Assembly: GCA_014529385.2 (NCBI GenBank)
Contig: CM043967.1
Coordinates: forward strand, 134,301,182 to 134,365,181
DNA: 64,000 bases
Direction of reading: 5' to 3'
Source of the DNA: Adiantum capillus-veneris
Lineage: Eukaryota > Streptophyta > Polypodiopsida > Polypodiales > Pteridaceae
Shown: positions 45,178 to 56,076 of the stretch, in pieces
Layout of the letters: each line of letters starts with the position of its first letter
Position numbering within the stretch: the stretch's first letter is position 1
Program-made: the position numbers and the translations under genes
Notes under the pieces: generated by a model
Seen by the model: only the letters and a program-made list of their open reading frames with translations
What the model was told of the DNA's origin: nothing
The model's database searches: none

Positions 45178-46461
45178 GTGATTGAGAAGTTAAATGAATC
45201 TTTAAGCAGCCTGTCAATTCACCTTGCACAAGATGTAGGTCCAAAGGGACAAGCAAAGAAGTCAGAAGAGAGAGAGCCACGAACTAGGAGAGTCTTGCAA
45301 TGTTGGAATTGCGGAGATTCTCGACATGGAATGTATAATTATCCTTGGCCCCGTGGAGAGCCAGGGAGACCTAACTTGAATTACCCAGTGATGAATGCAG
45401 GAGAAGGAGATGGTCAACAACCAAGACTTCTACAAAGGCCAAATGGACCAAGACCACCTCCACAAGGGGTAGAAGGAGTTCCACCTTTGCCAGATCCAAA
45501 TGTGCATGTGGTGGAGGTGACAAATTCAAATGAGGTTGACATGGAAGCCAATGGCATTAAGCATGGCCGAGGGAAAGGTAAAGAGAAAGAAGGAGTCACA
45601 TCACAGAGTGACCATGGACAAGGAAAAAAGGCAAAGGAGACCAAGGAAACCAAGAGGACTCGACGTCGTATCAACCTCCAAGACTTCCCTCTTGGACATG
45701 GTGTGGCTCCGTACAACTTGTTGGAAGACATGAGAGGTAAGGGTCTTGATATTTCATGGCCTCAATTTCTTGCATTATGTCCACAAGTAAGGAGGGATTT
45801 AACAAGGGCAGTTAGCACTAGGAGAAAGGTAAAAGAGAGTGTGCCTGTTGTAAAAATTGCACAAGCCGAAATGAATGAGTACATTACACCGGTGCTAGAC
45901 TGTTACATTAAAGGAAGATTGGTTAGGAAAGGTCTAGTGGATGGGGGTGCACAAATTTGCATCATGACAGAGGGACTCATGCAAAGACTAGGCATGCACA
46001 TCCATGAGACACCTGAAATCAAAGTCAAGATGGAAAACAATAGCAAGGCTAGGTGTGTAGGCATTTGTAAAAATGTCTTTGTAGAGGCCTTTGGCATTAA
46101 AAAAGCGGTGGATTTTTATGTTATGTCGACCAAGGGAAGTGGTTATCCATTTATCCTAGGAACATGGTTAATGAAAATGCGAGCTTTGCAGGATTGGGAG
46201 AGTGGGAAATTAATTTGCAGGAATGACAATCATAAGAAGTTTGTCTTTGACATGAAGGAGCAACACCAAGAGGAGCTCCATGAAGAATCATCTCAAAGTG
46301 CGACGGAAGAAGGTTGGACCGATAGCACTTCAGAAGAAGAAAGTAGCGGTAGCATTACTGAAGAGGAGTCTTCCATCGAAGTCATGGGGGTAAGGTTTAA
46401 GCCAAGCAACCAAGAGACCTCTTGTCAAGTCTTGGAGGAGGTAGGTCCTCAAGAGAACTAA
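45178..46461 (+). pseudogene. Element D nucleocapsid and protease
   Basis: The 427-codon frame includes a knuckle with the last Cys replaced (CWNCGDSRHGMYNY), a basic low-complexity stretch and a retropepsin-like fold segment LVDGGAQICIMTEGLMQRLG, then YPFILGTWLMKM. The usual D-S/T-G reads D-G-G. An acidic Ser/Glu-rich tail follows. The frame is open, but the altered knuckle and active site argue against function. The ATG at 45178 is only the first in a frame that continues from gag. Confidence 0.75.
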
Positions 46462-47300
46462 GGTGTTCAAGATGAAGGGATGTTGGAAGGTATGCTATCA
46501 ACAACACTTACAAAGGATGAAAGAGAGGAGTTCAAATGTGTGCTAAGGAAGTTTCCTAGGCTTTTTGCTAAAGACTACACCGACGTGCGTGGGGTAGATG
46601 TTGTTCAACACAAGATTGAGTTAAAGCCTGAGGCCACACCTAAATCTCAGAAGCTATGAAGGCTAGGAGTTATAAAGGAACAGGCTCTACTCAAGGAGGT
46701 AAGAAAGCTTCTAGCAGTAGGTTTCATTTATCCAGTGGAGAATTCAGAGTGGGTCTCTCCTGTTGTTGTCACTCCTAAGAAAAATGGCAAGTGGAGGGTG
46801 TGTGTGGATTACCGTCCCCTCAATGAGGCAACAAAAAGAGATCACTTTCCCCTCCCATTCCAGGATGAGATACTAAATGAGGTAGCTAGTCATGAGATGT
46901 ACACTGTGTGAGATGGTTACTCAGGTTACTTTCAAATAGGGATTGCATTGGAGGATCAATTGAAAACAACCTTTATCACTCCTTGGGGTTGTTATGCTTT
47001 TAGAGTCATGCCATTTGGTCTGACAAATGCTCCTGCAACATTCCAACGTTTCATGAATATGGTGTTTCAAGCATTCTTTGGAAAGTCAATTAGGGTGTTC
47101 ATTGATGATTTCTGTATTTATAGCTCAAAATCATTGCATCTACAAAGGGTAGAAGAAGGTTTAAAGAAGCTCTACGACATGGGAGGTCAACTCAACCCCG
47201 ACAAGTGCCATATAGGTGAGGATAAGGTAATCTTGCTTGGTCATAAAGTTTCTTACAAGGGATTGAAGTGGATCCTTCGAAGGCAAAGGCTCTTATTGAG
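46462..47300 (+). pseudogene. Element D reverse transcriptase
   Basis: Motifs in order: FPRLFAKDYTDVRGV, VSPVVVTPKKNGKWRVCVDY, DGYSGYFQI, YAFRVMPFGLTNAPATFQRF and catalytic FIDD. Stops lie at about 46657 (QKL stop RLG) and 46909 (YTV stop DGYSG). The frame changes near 47265, with the RT thumb continuing as DPSKAKALIELPSPKSLKE in the next frame. Confidence 0.85.
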
Positions 47301-49039
47301 CTACCATCACCCAAGAGTCTTAAGGAGGTCATCTCATTCATTCAAAAGGTGATGTATATGTCACGCTTCATTCACTTAGCCTCGGAGTTACTTCACCCTT
47401 TGCAAAAGTTAACACAACAAGTAGAATTTGCATGGTCTGATGAGCTTGAAGAGTACTTTTGTAACATTAAAGCCATTTTGTCAGAGCTACCAACACTCAT
47501 GCCTCCTTGTTGGGAGTACACATTCTTTGTTAGCTCTAGTGCTGGGAAAGAAACAATTGGTGCAGTTTTGTTACAACAAGATCCCTATAGTACCAGGATG
47601 CGGCCCATCTACTTTGCTAGTAGGGTCATGAATGCTTTAGAGAGAGGCTACACGGAGGCAGAACTCATGATGCTTTCTCTCATGTTTGCGATAAGGAAGT
47701 TTAGATCCTACTTGCTCCCAAAACCTTTTGTAATCCTCACCGCAGAGAATTTGTTCCCTTGGGTGTCATCTCAAATGAATCTTAGTACTAGGATCTCAAA
47801 GTGGATTATGGAGTTGCAAGAGTCTCAATACTCTTTCAAGGTAGAAGATAGTGTGCATGCACAATTGGCAGGGATTCTCACTTATAGGGTGCATGAAAAG
47901 GAGATTAAGGTGCCTGAAGTAAAGACCCTACCATTGCCACCACCAAAAAGTATTCCTAATGCTTTTACCTTGTTCTTTGATGGAGCTTTTCGTCGAGCCA
48001 CAGGAAAAGCAGGGGGAGGGCTAGTGCTGCTCAACCCAAGTGGCGAGGTGGTCATGAAAGAGAAGTTCAATCTACCAAGTTCAGCTAGCAACAATGAAGC
48101 AGAATATGACACACTACTTCATGGTTTAAAAATATGCATTGGCCATGGTATACAACGTCTCATGGTAAAAGGGGATGCACTTCTCATTGTGAAGCAGATT
48201 TTAGGCATTTGGGCATGCAAAAATGAAAGACTAAGGGCCAAAGTTCATACCATCCGTAGGATATTTAATCAATTTGAGGAGGTGCAATTATATCATATTC
48301 CTAGGAAACAAAATGAAGATGCTGATTTACTTGCACAACAAGCCGTTGCATGTGTAAAGAAAGAAGTGCAGGTCATCATGGTGGCGGCTGCTGTGAAGCA
48401 ACCGAGGTACCAGGGATTGGAGTCATTGGCTCCCATCATTGGCTACATTTTGGAGGGTGAGTTTCCACCAGACTTCACAAAAGCTCAGAAGAGGAGACTC
48501 ATGAAGAAGGCAAGCGCATATCTCTTCCTAGAAGGCTCCCTCTATCAAAGAGGGAAGGATCAAGTGTGCAGAAGAGTACCAACTATCGAGGAAATTCCAG
48601 CCATTCTAAAAGGTTTGCATGAAGAGGCATGTGGTGGTCATTTTGCCCAAGAATCAACTGTGAAGAAGATTTTGCTTGCGGGGTATGTTTGGCCAAGCTT
48701 GCATGTGGATGTTCAACATTGGTGTAAAAGCTGTCACAATTGTCAGATAAATGGAAATAGAAGATTGGTGCATGGCCGGAGGCAAATAGTGCTTGCAAAT
48801 GGACCCTTTGAAAAGTGGGGCATTGATGCTATGGGTCCTCTGCCTAGGACAAAAAATGGTAAACTCTACATTCTAGTGGCTGTAGACTATATGACTAGGT
48901 GGGTGGAAGCACAAAGTGTGGCAAAGGTAAATGAGAGGACAGTGAGCAAATTCGTCTACACTCACATTTGTTGTAGATTTGGAACACCTTTGGAGATTGT
49001 TTCTGATAATGGTCCAGGGTTTAGAAAGGGATTGCTCAC
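47268..49039 (+). pseudogene. Element D RNase H, second (archaeal-type) RNase H, integrase (truncated)
   Basis: After the RT thumb an RNase H-like part follows (FFVSSSAGKETIGAVLLQQD) with Ser where the catalytic Asp would be. A second RNase H has all four acidic positions: LFFDGA, NNEAEYD, VKGDALLIVK and NEDADLLAQQ. Integrase has an H2C2 finger (HEEACGGHFAQE ... CKSCHNCQ) and a core with KWGIDAMGPLP and IVSDNGPGFRKG, then stops at the element C junction. The RT-linked domain being inactive while the extra one keeps its residues is typical of Tat elements. Without the catalytic Glu, this integrase is dead. Confidence 0.85.
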
Positions 49040-49662
49040 TGTTAAGGCGGTTACGCCGCTAGCGGAAGCTAAATAGCGAGAACTCAACCAACAACAGAAT
49101 TTGTCAGACGAGGAAGAAGCTTGACCCGCAGGCGCATGGAAACAACTAGGTGGGTGTCAAATCACCTACTCGACCTTCTAATGACAATCACTACTAAGGA
49201 AATCAAATCTAAGTTCTAAAACACGCAAGTGACTGAAATCCGTACTACGAACGAATGCTATACGAAACAGGATCTAGAATCATTGAATCGATCTCAAACT
49301 CAAGGGGAAGTCTATGCACTAGGTAAGAACAACACCCTAAAGACTTGAACTGCAAAATCAACCTATAACCACTCCGTGCGGTAAACGCGTATGAAGACAG
49401 GTCGAAAAATACAGGTCACCGAAACTTGACCCCGATGGTACTAATGCGTAGCTCTACTCGTTGTGGTTCTATAGATATGCTGCACGCTCTATTCCGACAC
49501 ACGAGTTGGAAGAAAACCACACCAAAGCTCGTAGGAACTTACCACACGTAGGAGCCGATAGCGCGCACTCTTGGTATCTGTGCGTAGCTCTCACCGTTGC
49601 TAACACAATGGCGGTGTCGCTTCTCCAATGGCGGCCCCGTAGCTCGCGTAGCAAGGAGATAA

Positions 49663-49699
<37 letters not shown>

Positions 49700-49983
49700 A
49701 CACAGTCACGGCGCTCAAAAACTCACTTTGATTAATAATTCAATCCCTTAGGTTACAAAACTTTGGCTTATATACCTCATCCTTGGAGGTGAGAACATCT
49801 CTAATTATTTACATCAACAAGTGAAATTACTTCGGGATTACAAGCTGGAAACTCAATTGAGTCCCGTTACTTAATGAATGGCTCAAATCAAAATTAATGT
49901 CGGAAAGACATTTATTACAATCAATGGTTACAAAATGATGGGTGTGAGCAAAAATGCGGGTGTGATCCTCTGCTGGCTCAACA
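49040..49983 (-). repeat. Element C 3' LTR (944 bp)
   Basis: On the minus strand it starts TGTTGAGCCAGCAGAGG right after the purine tract and ends CGCCTTAACA, so its ends are TGTTRAG...CTYAACA. A TATA-like GAGGTATATAAGCC lies at about 49770-49785. It holds a (CT)n run at 49665-49697. The left bound is set by the loss of element D integrase similarity; CTCAC (49035-49039) would be the target duplication. Confidence 0.75.
49665..49697 (+). repeat. (CT)n microsatellite in LTR C
   Basis: About sixteen CT units. Confidence 0.95.
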
Positions 49984-49998
49984 CTCCCCCCCTCCGCG
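49984..49998 (-). other. Element C polypurine tract
   Basis: The minus strand reads GCGGAGGGGGGGAG directly before TGTTGAG. It marks the plus-strand priming site and so the LTR edge. Confidence 0.75.
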
Positions 49999-50041
49999 TT
50001 CATGTCGTCCCTGACATGACTTTTAGGCTTGGTCAATAGAG

Positions 50042-50461
50042 TCATGTCGTCTTGAGCATCTGCAAATGTGATTCGTAGCGTAGGTTGCCGATGGTCAAGG
50101 TTGGGCCGAATATTTTGCTTTCGTGAGTGAAAAAGTCGGTGTAGAAAGCTTCTTCGAATGTTTGCATGTGGAAGCTAGGTAAAAACATAATTCTTTGGTA
50201 CAAGAGATGTAACACCTTTGGTGATGGCTGCAATGAAAGATCATACATCATATCCGTCACTGTGTCGGCCGTCGATAGTAGACTCGAGGTCGTGGCTTTA
50301 TCTGGCGCGAACACTTCAATGCATGCTAAGAGAGTCCTGCAGATTTTCTTTAGCATCTGACACGAAAGGTCAGGAGAGCCAGTAAAGAGTTTGATGGTGC
50401 CCGTTAGGGTTTTCACCATGTAGGCTTTACCTATTCTCTCTCCTTCCTTTGGTCCTGGCAT
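50042..50461 (-). CDS. Element C ORF near 3' end, 139 codons, unknown
   Basis: An intact frame reading from MPGPKEGERIGKAYMVKTLT to LQMLKTT. The middle is rich in Leu, Ser, Thr and Phe (LLSTADTVTDMMYDLSLQPS). It follows the 141-codon frame after 54 bases and may be its continuation. No family recognised. It lies in the place where plant Athila/Tat-type elements have an env-like ORF. Confidence 0.45.
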   Translation of the reverse strand: MPGPKEGERIGKAYMVKTLTGTIKLFTGSPDLSCQMLKKICRTLLACIEVFAPDKATTSSLLSTADTVTDMMYDLSLQPSPKVLHLLYQRIMFLPSFHMQTFEEAFYTDFFTHESKIFGPTLTIGNLRYESHLQMLKTT

Positions 50462-50515
50462 CCTGGGATAATTAAGCCAATTTGGCTTCTTTTTTGCAAT
50501 CCTGCCATGCTCTTT

Positions 50516-50997
50516 TCAGTTTCTGACTCTTGGCACCGAACAGAAGGTTGCATCCTCCCGAATCTCCTTTGGAGCCTCTACCAAGTAGATGAGGTAGGCT
50601 GGGTATTTGTTCAGCCAACCTTTCCTCCATCTAGGTTGAGAATCTACAATCTTCTTTGATTGTTCATCCTTTGTGATGTCGCCTTCGTAAAGAGCGACAT
50701 ACTGCTCCTCCTCTATTCTCTTTTTCGTCTTTATCACTTCAAATTTCATCAGAGGGAAAGGCAGGCTGGGTTGCATCCACTCTTCATGGAGCACTTTTGT
50801 GTCTAAACCTTGAAGTCTAATGGAGATGAGGAGTCTCCTTTTCCATTCCATTTCCGCCTTGGCACTTTCCTCTGTTGACTTTTCTATTTGGTCCTGGAGC
50901 CTTTGTTCTTCTTCTTCAGAGATTCCTGAAGTCGAGGCCACTTCTTGAACTGGGGCTGGATCTTCAATTGTGGTTGCCTCTCCAGTTTCTGGTAGCT
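50516..50997 (-). pseudogene. Element C ORF continuing the 755-codon ORF in another frame
   Basis: The ATG at 50941 opens MASTSGISEEEEQRLQDQIE, but the frame is open upstream to about 50997 (ELPETGEATTIEDPAPVQE), right where the 755-codon ORF stops. The product is Glu/Lys-rich, probably helical, then has KYPAYLIYLVEAPKEIRED. This looks like the C-terminal part of the large ORF, split by a frameshift or used as a separate frame. Confidence 0.5.
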
Positions 50998-53265
50998 CTA
51001 TGGCTGCTCCCCCTGCTTCTTCTTGTGGTGGCTCTGTTTCTCTTCTTTGTTGCTCTTGGAGGTCTTGGAGCTATTTGCGGTTTGGTTTTCTGATGTGAGC
51101 CTCTCCTCTACAGCCAATGATCCCTCCGCCATGTGCAATCTTTGCACTTGCTCTAATCTTAGCTCTCTTTGTAAGCTTCGGACCTGGTCTTCCAGAGCTG
51201 GTACAAGAGCTCCCTCTTGTTCGGTTCCTGCTCTGCTAGCTCTAGGGGTAGTCCTGAGTCTAGTGATTGTTCTTTCTTGAAGTTCGACTCTTTCCCTTAG
51301 CTCAATGAGCTCATCCTTGGCTGCCTCCAGCTCATCTTCTATTCGCTCCTTTGCTTCCTGTGAACTTGTTACCTCTCTTGAAGTTTCGGCTAGTTGGAGT
51401 ATCAAGCCGTCTCTCTCGTTTTTTGCGTCGTAGAGTGATGCTTTATGACTTTCAGATTCAGTCATAGCATTCTCTAACTTCTTCTGCAACTGTGCTTCCT
51501 TTTGTTTTGCTGTCTCAAGTGCTACTTCCTTTGCTCTGGATCTTTCTTTAATCTTGCTGAGCAGTTCATGCACCATGTGCATGTCTTTTTCATCTTCATC
51601 TGTCAACTTGACAGCTCTTTCTGCCACCACCTCCAATGGCTTCGGCTCGTCCATTTTCTCTTTACTCTCCATTGTACCCTTTGTCTTTTCCTTCGTCCCT
51701 TTCCGATCATCTTGTTTCCGTAGGGATATCCCATAAACTGCCTCCAGGGCCTCTTCTTCACTGTATCCGATCACTACCAGATCCTCATAATCATCTTTCT
51801 TTTGCTGAATTGGATCTATCTCCTTTTCCTTGGTCCCGGCCTCCGGCTTTTCCATAATTTCTGTTTCTATTTCTATTGTGGTTTTCTCCACAATAATTTC
51901 CATCTTCTTCGGGCTTGGTACAACAGTAAAAGAGGGTTGATTGTCCTCAGTCATATTGGCTTTCCCTTTGTTTGCTTGCTCGTCTTTCTCTTGAGGTTCA
52001 GTAGACTCATCCACTTTCTTCTTCCCCTTGTCGTCCTTTTGCAACTCAGCTTTTAAAAGCTGTACTTCCTCTTCAGTATAAGGCTCGACAGGTTGCTGCT
52101 CCAGTATGGCCTCCGACTCCTCATAAGCTCTAATATATTGATCATATTGATCAACATGTGGCCTGGCTGAGCTGGTTCCGACTTTACTTGGGTCCGGCAC
52201 CCACATTTCTTCAAAGTCCCCCTTTAGAGCTCTTTCCGCTCTAAACTGCTCCACCAGCCTTTCCATTCTTGCGGCTTTTTGACTTTTGGTTTGCTTGGGA
52301 TCGGCCTTCTTCTTCACTTTCTTCTTGAGCGGCTCGTCCACAGCCTCTTCAGGTTCTGAAACTATTTCTAGTTTTCGGCGTGCTCTTGTGGACGCCCTCT
52401 TGGATACTTCTTGCTGTTCTTCCTCCTCATCGGCTTCTCTAAGCCACTCATTCTGGGAGGGAATCCGTGGCCCTTGATCCCTAGCTCCAATAGCTTCATA
52501 AGCTATTCTTGTTAGGATTTCTCCTCCTCCTATGTACTTTGGTTTCTGGTTGTGCATGGCGATTACTTGCTCGTGGATGTATTGAGCATAATTCACCTCC
52601 TTTGGCACGTTGCTCTTCAGTGCCCATGTGATGGTAGTCGCAATGGCATGGGGTGGTGTAGTATACTTCTGCGGTCTTTTACTGCACACATGGAAAAACT
52701 GGTTGTATAATCGGCAAAGGGTTGCCGCTCGTTGATCTGCCATATCTCCGTAGGTTGTATTTTGTTTCTTTGATCCATAGACCTCTATGGCCTCCCTTCT
52801 TTCTCTGACAGAACTCCCTTTGTTGTGCAGCTTCAATGCATCTGCAATGAGCTGTGGAGTGATCTGTACTTCAACTGTTTCTCCATCCATGGCTGTCAAC
52901 GTGGCTTTCCCATCCTTCTGAATGGATGTTGCCAACTCATACACTCTTCTTGTGTCTACACCTGATGGTCTCGAGGTGAAGAACCTGTGTAAGTCAGCCT
53001 TTTCCAGGTATCTGCTGATGTTCTCTGATCTGCTATAATCCACTAATTCTCGTGGGATCATAGGTACATCGACCGATTGCCCTTGAGGATCTCTGAAAGT
53101 CCCCTGGTAGATCTTTATTCCCTCTTTTTCTAGTACTGCTTCCTCCACCCAAGTCTTGGTTGGCTTGAGGGTTTCTGTTGGAATATCAAAAGGTTCTGCT
53201 TCTGCAAGAGCATCCTTGATGGTTGGTCTTTTTCTCTTAGTTGCCGATGACTTAGCGGAATCCAT
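50998..53265 (-). CDS. Element C 755-codon ORF with long coiled coil, env-like position
   Basis: ATG at 53265 (MDSAKSSATKRKRPTIKDAL). Residues about 1-270 look globular, with VEVQITPQLIADALKLH, ATLCRLYNQFF and PHAIATTITWALKS; this recalls, loosely, the plant transposon-protein domain found in env-like ORFs of Athila-type elements. A basic patch (KKKVKKKADPKQ) and a charged middle with EEVQLLKAEL follow. About residues 580-720 form heptad-rich coiled coils (AKQKEAQLQKKLENAMTESE, AKERIEDELEAAKDELIELR). The end is Lys/His-rich. No signal peptide or membrane span is evident, so envelope function is not supported. The frame is intact. Confidence 0.7.
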   Translation of the reverse strand: MDSAKSSATKRKRPTIKDALAEAEPFDIPTETLKPTKTWVEEAVLEKEGIKIYQGTFRDPQGQSVDVPMIPRELVDYSRSENISRYLEKADLHRFFTSRPSGVDTRRVYELATSIQKDGKATLTAMDGETVEVQITPQLIADALKLHNKGSSVRERREAIEVYGSKKQNTTYGDMADQRAATLCRLYNQFFHVCSKRPQKYTTPPHAIATTITWALKSNVPKEVNYAQYIHEQVIAMHNQKPKYIGGGEILTRIAYEAIGARDQGPRIPSQNEWLREADEEEEQQEVSKRASTRARRKLEIVSEPEEAVDEPLKKKVKKKADPKQTKSQKAARMERLVEQFRAERALKGDFEEMWVPDPSKVGTSSARPHVDQYDQYIRAYEESEAILEQQPVEPYTEEEVQLLKAELQKDDKGKKKVDESTEPQEKDEQANKGKANMTEDNQPSFTVVPSPKKMEIIVEKTTIEIETEIMEKPEAGTKEKEIDPIQQKKDDYEDLVVIGYSEEEALEAVYGISLRKQDDRKGTKEKTKGTMESKEKMDEPKPLEVVAERAVKLTDEDEKDMHMVHELLSKIKERSRAKEVALETAKQKEAQLQKKLENAMTESESHKASLYDAKNERDGLILQLAETSREVTSSQEAKERIEDELEAAKDELIELRERVELQERTITRLRTTPRASRAGTEQEGALVPALEDQVRSLQRELRLEQVQRLHMAEGSLAVEERLTSENQTANSSKTSKSNKEEKQSHHKKKQGEQP

Positions 53266-53431
53266 GGATCCTGTAACTCCAATTTCAGAAGTTAGCGTCT
53301 TTTTAGTACTGAAAGCCGAAATGAAGCTTTTAACTATTCAAATGACTTGAAAATTGAAACATGAGCTATTCAGGGCCTAAGGATGCAATGTAGGTGAAAA
53401 AATATGCAAACTGGGCTCAAAAACATGCTTG

Positions 53432-54439
53432 AGACATCATACGCGTATGATGTCTTTTGTGTCAAAATGACTTCATATTGGTTGTGCTTGTAGCTGATAG
53501 TGTATACATGAGTATCATATGCTTGGATTTGAGTTTGGATCCCATTTGGTCAAGTTTTGGCCAGTTTAGTCCAGTTCAGGCTCTTGGCAAAATTTTGAAA
53601 GGGATTTGGATTTTATGATCCAAATTGGGTAAAACTTGGTGGATTACCTTCAAATGGCATGTAGAACACTTCTGTTTGGTGGTTGAAGCCCTGAGGTGCC
53701 AAAATCACATAGTGAGACATCATACGCGTATGATGTCTTTTAGTGTATTTTTGGACCAAATTTCTCTATAAGCTTGGATTTGGCTTTAGATAGGCTTATT
53801 CAGTGGATTTATCAAGTTTGGATAGAATTTGGACTAAAAATGGCTCTGGAGACATCATACGCGTATGATGTCTTTTTCATCAATTTTTCATGGGATTGGT
53901 TCTGTGGACTCCCATGTGCTAGTGAAGGACTGTTTAACTCAAATCTTGGTTTGGACTTGAATATGTTGGATTTGGGACAAAAATAGGCTTTGTATGAAGG
54001 ATTTTCTCTTAATTGGGCTAATGGGGTGATCCACTTGACCAAATGGTTCCAAACTTCATATGTAGCATGTATTAGATATATATAATGGATGTATGATGAC
54101 AAATGAGCATTTTTTGCTCTGTAAGTGCAAATAGACATCATACGCGTATGATGTCTTTTGTGTCAAAATGGTGCTTTTTGGTTCCAGATAGCTTGTAGAT
54201 GTGTTAATCAACAATCCTACAAAGTTTCAATGAGTTTGGAGTTATTTTGACAAAATTAGGACCAAAAATCAATTTTATGGCCTACTTTGCGTCTTTTTGG
54301 TTTTCTTGGGTTTTCTAACTCCAATTCTCATGATACTTGGTTCATAGGATGTGATTAACATGTGGAATGAGGCTATGCACTCAAATGTTGAAATGGATGT
54401 GAAAATCATGCTGTGAGACATCATACGCGTATGATGTCT
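53432..54439 (-). repeat. Tandem array with five perfect 24-bp palindromes, 283-bp period (type I)
   Basis: Palindromes at 53432-53455, 53715-53738, 53850-53873, 54133-54156 and 54416-54439. The half-site is AGACATCATACG followed by its exact reverse complement. Start-to-start distances are 283, 135, 283 and 283. DNA between them is diverged but shares TTTTGTGTCAAAATG after, and GTGAAAATCA/GTGCCAAAATCA before, the palindrome. It lies between the second retropepsin ORF and the 755-codon ORF. Confidence 0.95.
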
Positions 54440-56076
54440 TTTCTTGAAATGTTGGTCTTTTTGTGCAAAGAATGCTTTGTGCTAGTGCCCTAAGCCCTGC
54501 TAACTAGTTTTCAACTTAAAAAGTCATCAGTTTAGCTAAAAAGCCCCCTTATAGGCATTTCAGTCTCCGAAGTCGTCTTTTTGCCTTGGAGTTGAATTTC
54601 TTCAACTTTTCTTCTTGAGAGTTGCATTTCCAGCTCATTGGATATGTTGTGAAGCCATCCAGTTGGTTGACTTGACTTTGGCTCCCCGTTCTCCATCTTT
54701 CTCCATTTGGTTGCCCGAAAGCGTCTTTTTCACCATCGGTAAGTGAATCAGCTTTCTTTTGGGTTTTGCTTGCAAACATAAGTCATCCATGTATAGTTGA
54801 AACTGCTTGTGAAGTTTCATGTCATTTGGTCGTCAATTTTAGCCGTTATGCCAAAATGACGCTTTGTGTGTCCGCAGCCGAATCGGTTGTTCCGACCTAC
54901 TTTTGGTGATCCAAACCCGGAGATACTCCATGGTTGCATTGCCCTCGATGTTGTTAAGCTTCCTGAGAAGTTTTGTGTCGTTCCGACAACTTTTTTCTGT
55001 TTGCCTCTTGCAGGCTCTGTTGACCTAGGGTTTTTCCAGTCGTTCTTTCTCGAGCTTTGAGTGCTAGAAACTCATCTCCTATACTAGGGTAACCCACCTC
55101 TAAGTTCTTGCAAGGTTTGGTTAGGCGGTTGTGCCCCTACCTAGCGTTCTTCCCCATTCCCCGTCTGCTCTTGTTTCTTGGTTTTGGTGAGTTTTCGCGA
55201 CAAAAGTTAACGATAAGCATCAAAAGCTTATGGCAACGAGTCTACCTCTCATGTCTGGTGTCCTCTGAGCTCTCGTAGCAGTCGTAGAAGGCGGTAGAAG
55301 GTCGGATGCTCCTGTGTGCTCTTTGCTCTCTCCAAGAAGGTAATAGTGGAAATGAGCTTGATAGTGAAGTGAAAAATACTTAACTTCGGGCTTCCCGGAT
55401 CACTTGTTACCAAATTTGACATGTGCTCCTATCTCGTCGTGAAATGCACTTTAGGATTTGAAATTTCTCAATTTGGACTCCGTTTGACCTGTTTCTGAGA
55501 AATCTGTCCACTTTGCCAAAATTCTGTCATTTCGGGCTTTCCGCAACTTTTTCAGAATTGTACCCAATTTTTACCATGGGTTGCCCTTGTCATTAGGATC
55601 ATCACCGTCTATTCTTTTCTTTTTTCCGATCTCATTTCACCTGCTTTTTTATTTTTCTTTTACTTTTATTAAGAAAATCATAAAAAATAAAGGAAAATAG
55701 CAAATTGAAGCCAAAAAATTCCAAACATACACGATAAATAGCTGGTAACCCTGTGTATATGAATATACACTTCTTTGTGATTTCTGGACTTGGATTACCA
55801 CTTTTTTCCACTTTTTAGCTCCAAAAACACTCTTATTTAGTGATATTTACACATCTAGAGACCCAAATTCATCATTTGATCTCTTCTTGTTGCAAAACAA
55901 GGTATATAAGGGCATAAATATTATCAATATCCGCAATCAAACATAAAAAATTGCAAAATCATGTAAGACACTGCCCTTGTAATATAATTTTTTGTTTTTC
56001 TTTGTTTTTCCCGCTTGTAGCTGCTTTGTAGCTCCTGTATACCTCCCCCCCTCCTAGTCTGAGTCCTCCCGGACGA
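54440..56076. other. Element C non-coding spacer
   Basis: No credible ORF on either strand. The part around 55600-55720 is very AT-rich. It separates the second retropepsin ORF from the palindrome array and could hold a promoter or splice signals for the downstream ORF, but none was identified. Confidence 0.5.

Larger units (their letters stand above)
39263..49039 (+). mobile_element. Element D: Tat-like Ty3/gypsy element, cut by element C
   Basis: A long putative LTR, a PBS, four leader ORFs, gag, knuckle/protease, RT, a degenerate RNase H, a second RNase H and an integrase follow each other on the plus strand. The second RNase H between the RT-linked one and integrase is the mark of the plant Tat lineage. 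The integrase stops after NGPGFRKG because element C inserted there. The remainder should lie beyond position 64000. Confidence 0.8.

Noticed and set aside
45414-45731. Minus-strand 105-codon ORF
   Set aside because: It is antisense to the element D nucleocapsid/protease frame.
50998-53265. True envelope glycoprotein
   Set aside because: No signal peptide, membrane span or Cys pattern is visible; only the position is env-like.
53432-54439. CRISPR-like array
   Set aside because: Repeats are palindromes 24 bp long at 135-283 bp spacing in plant retroelement DNA, with related rather than unique spacers and no cas genes.
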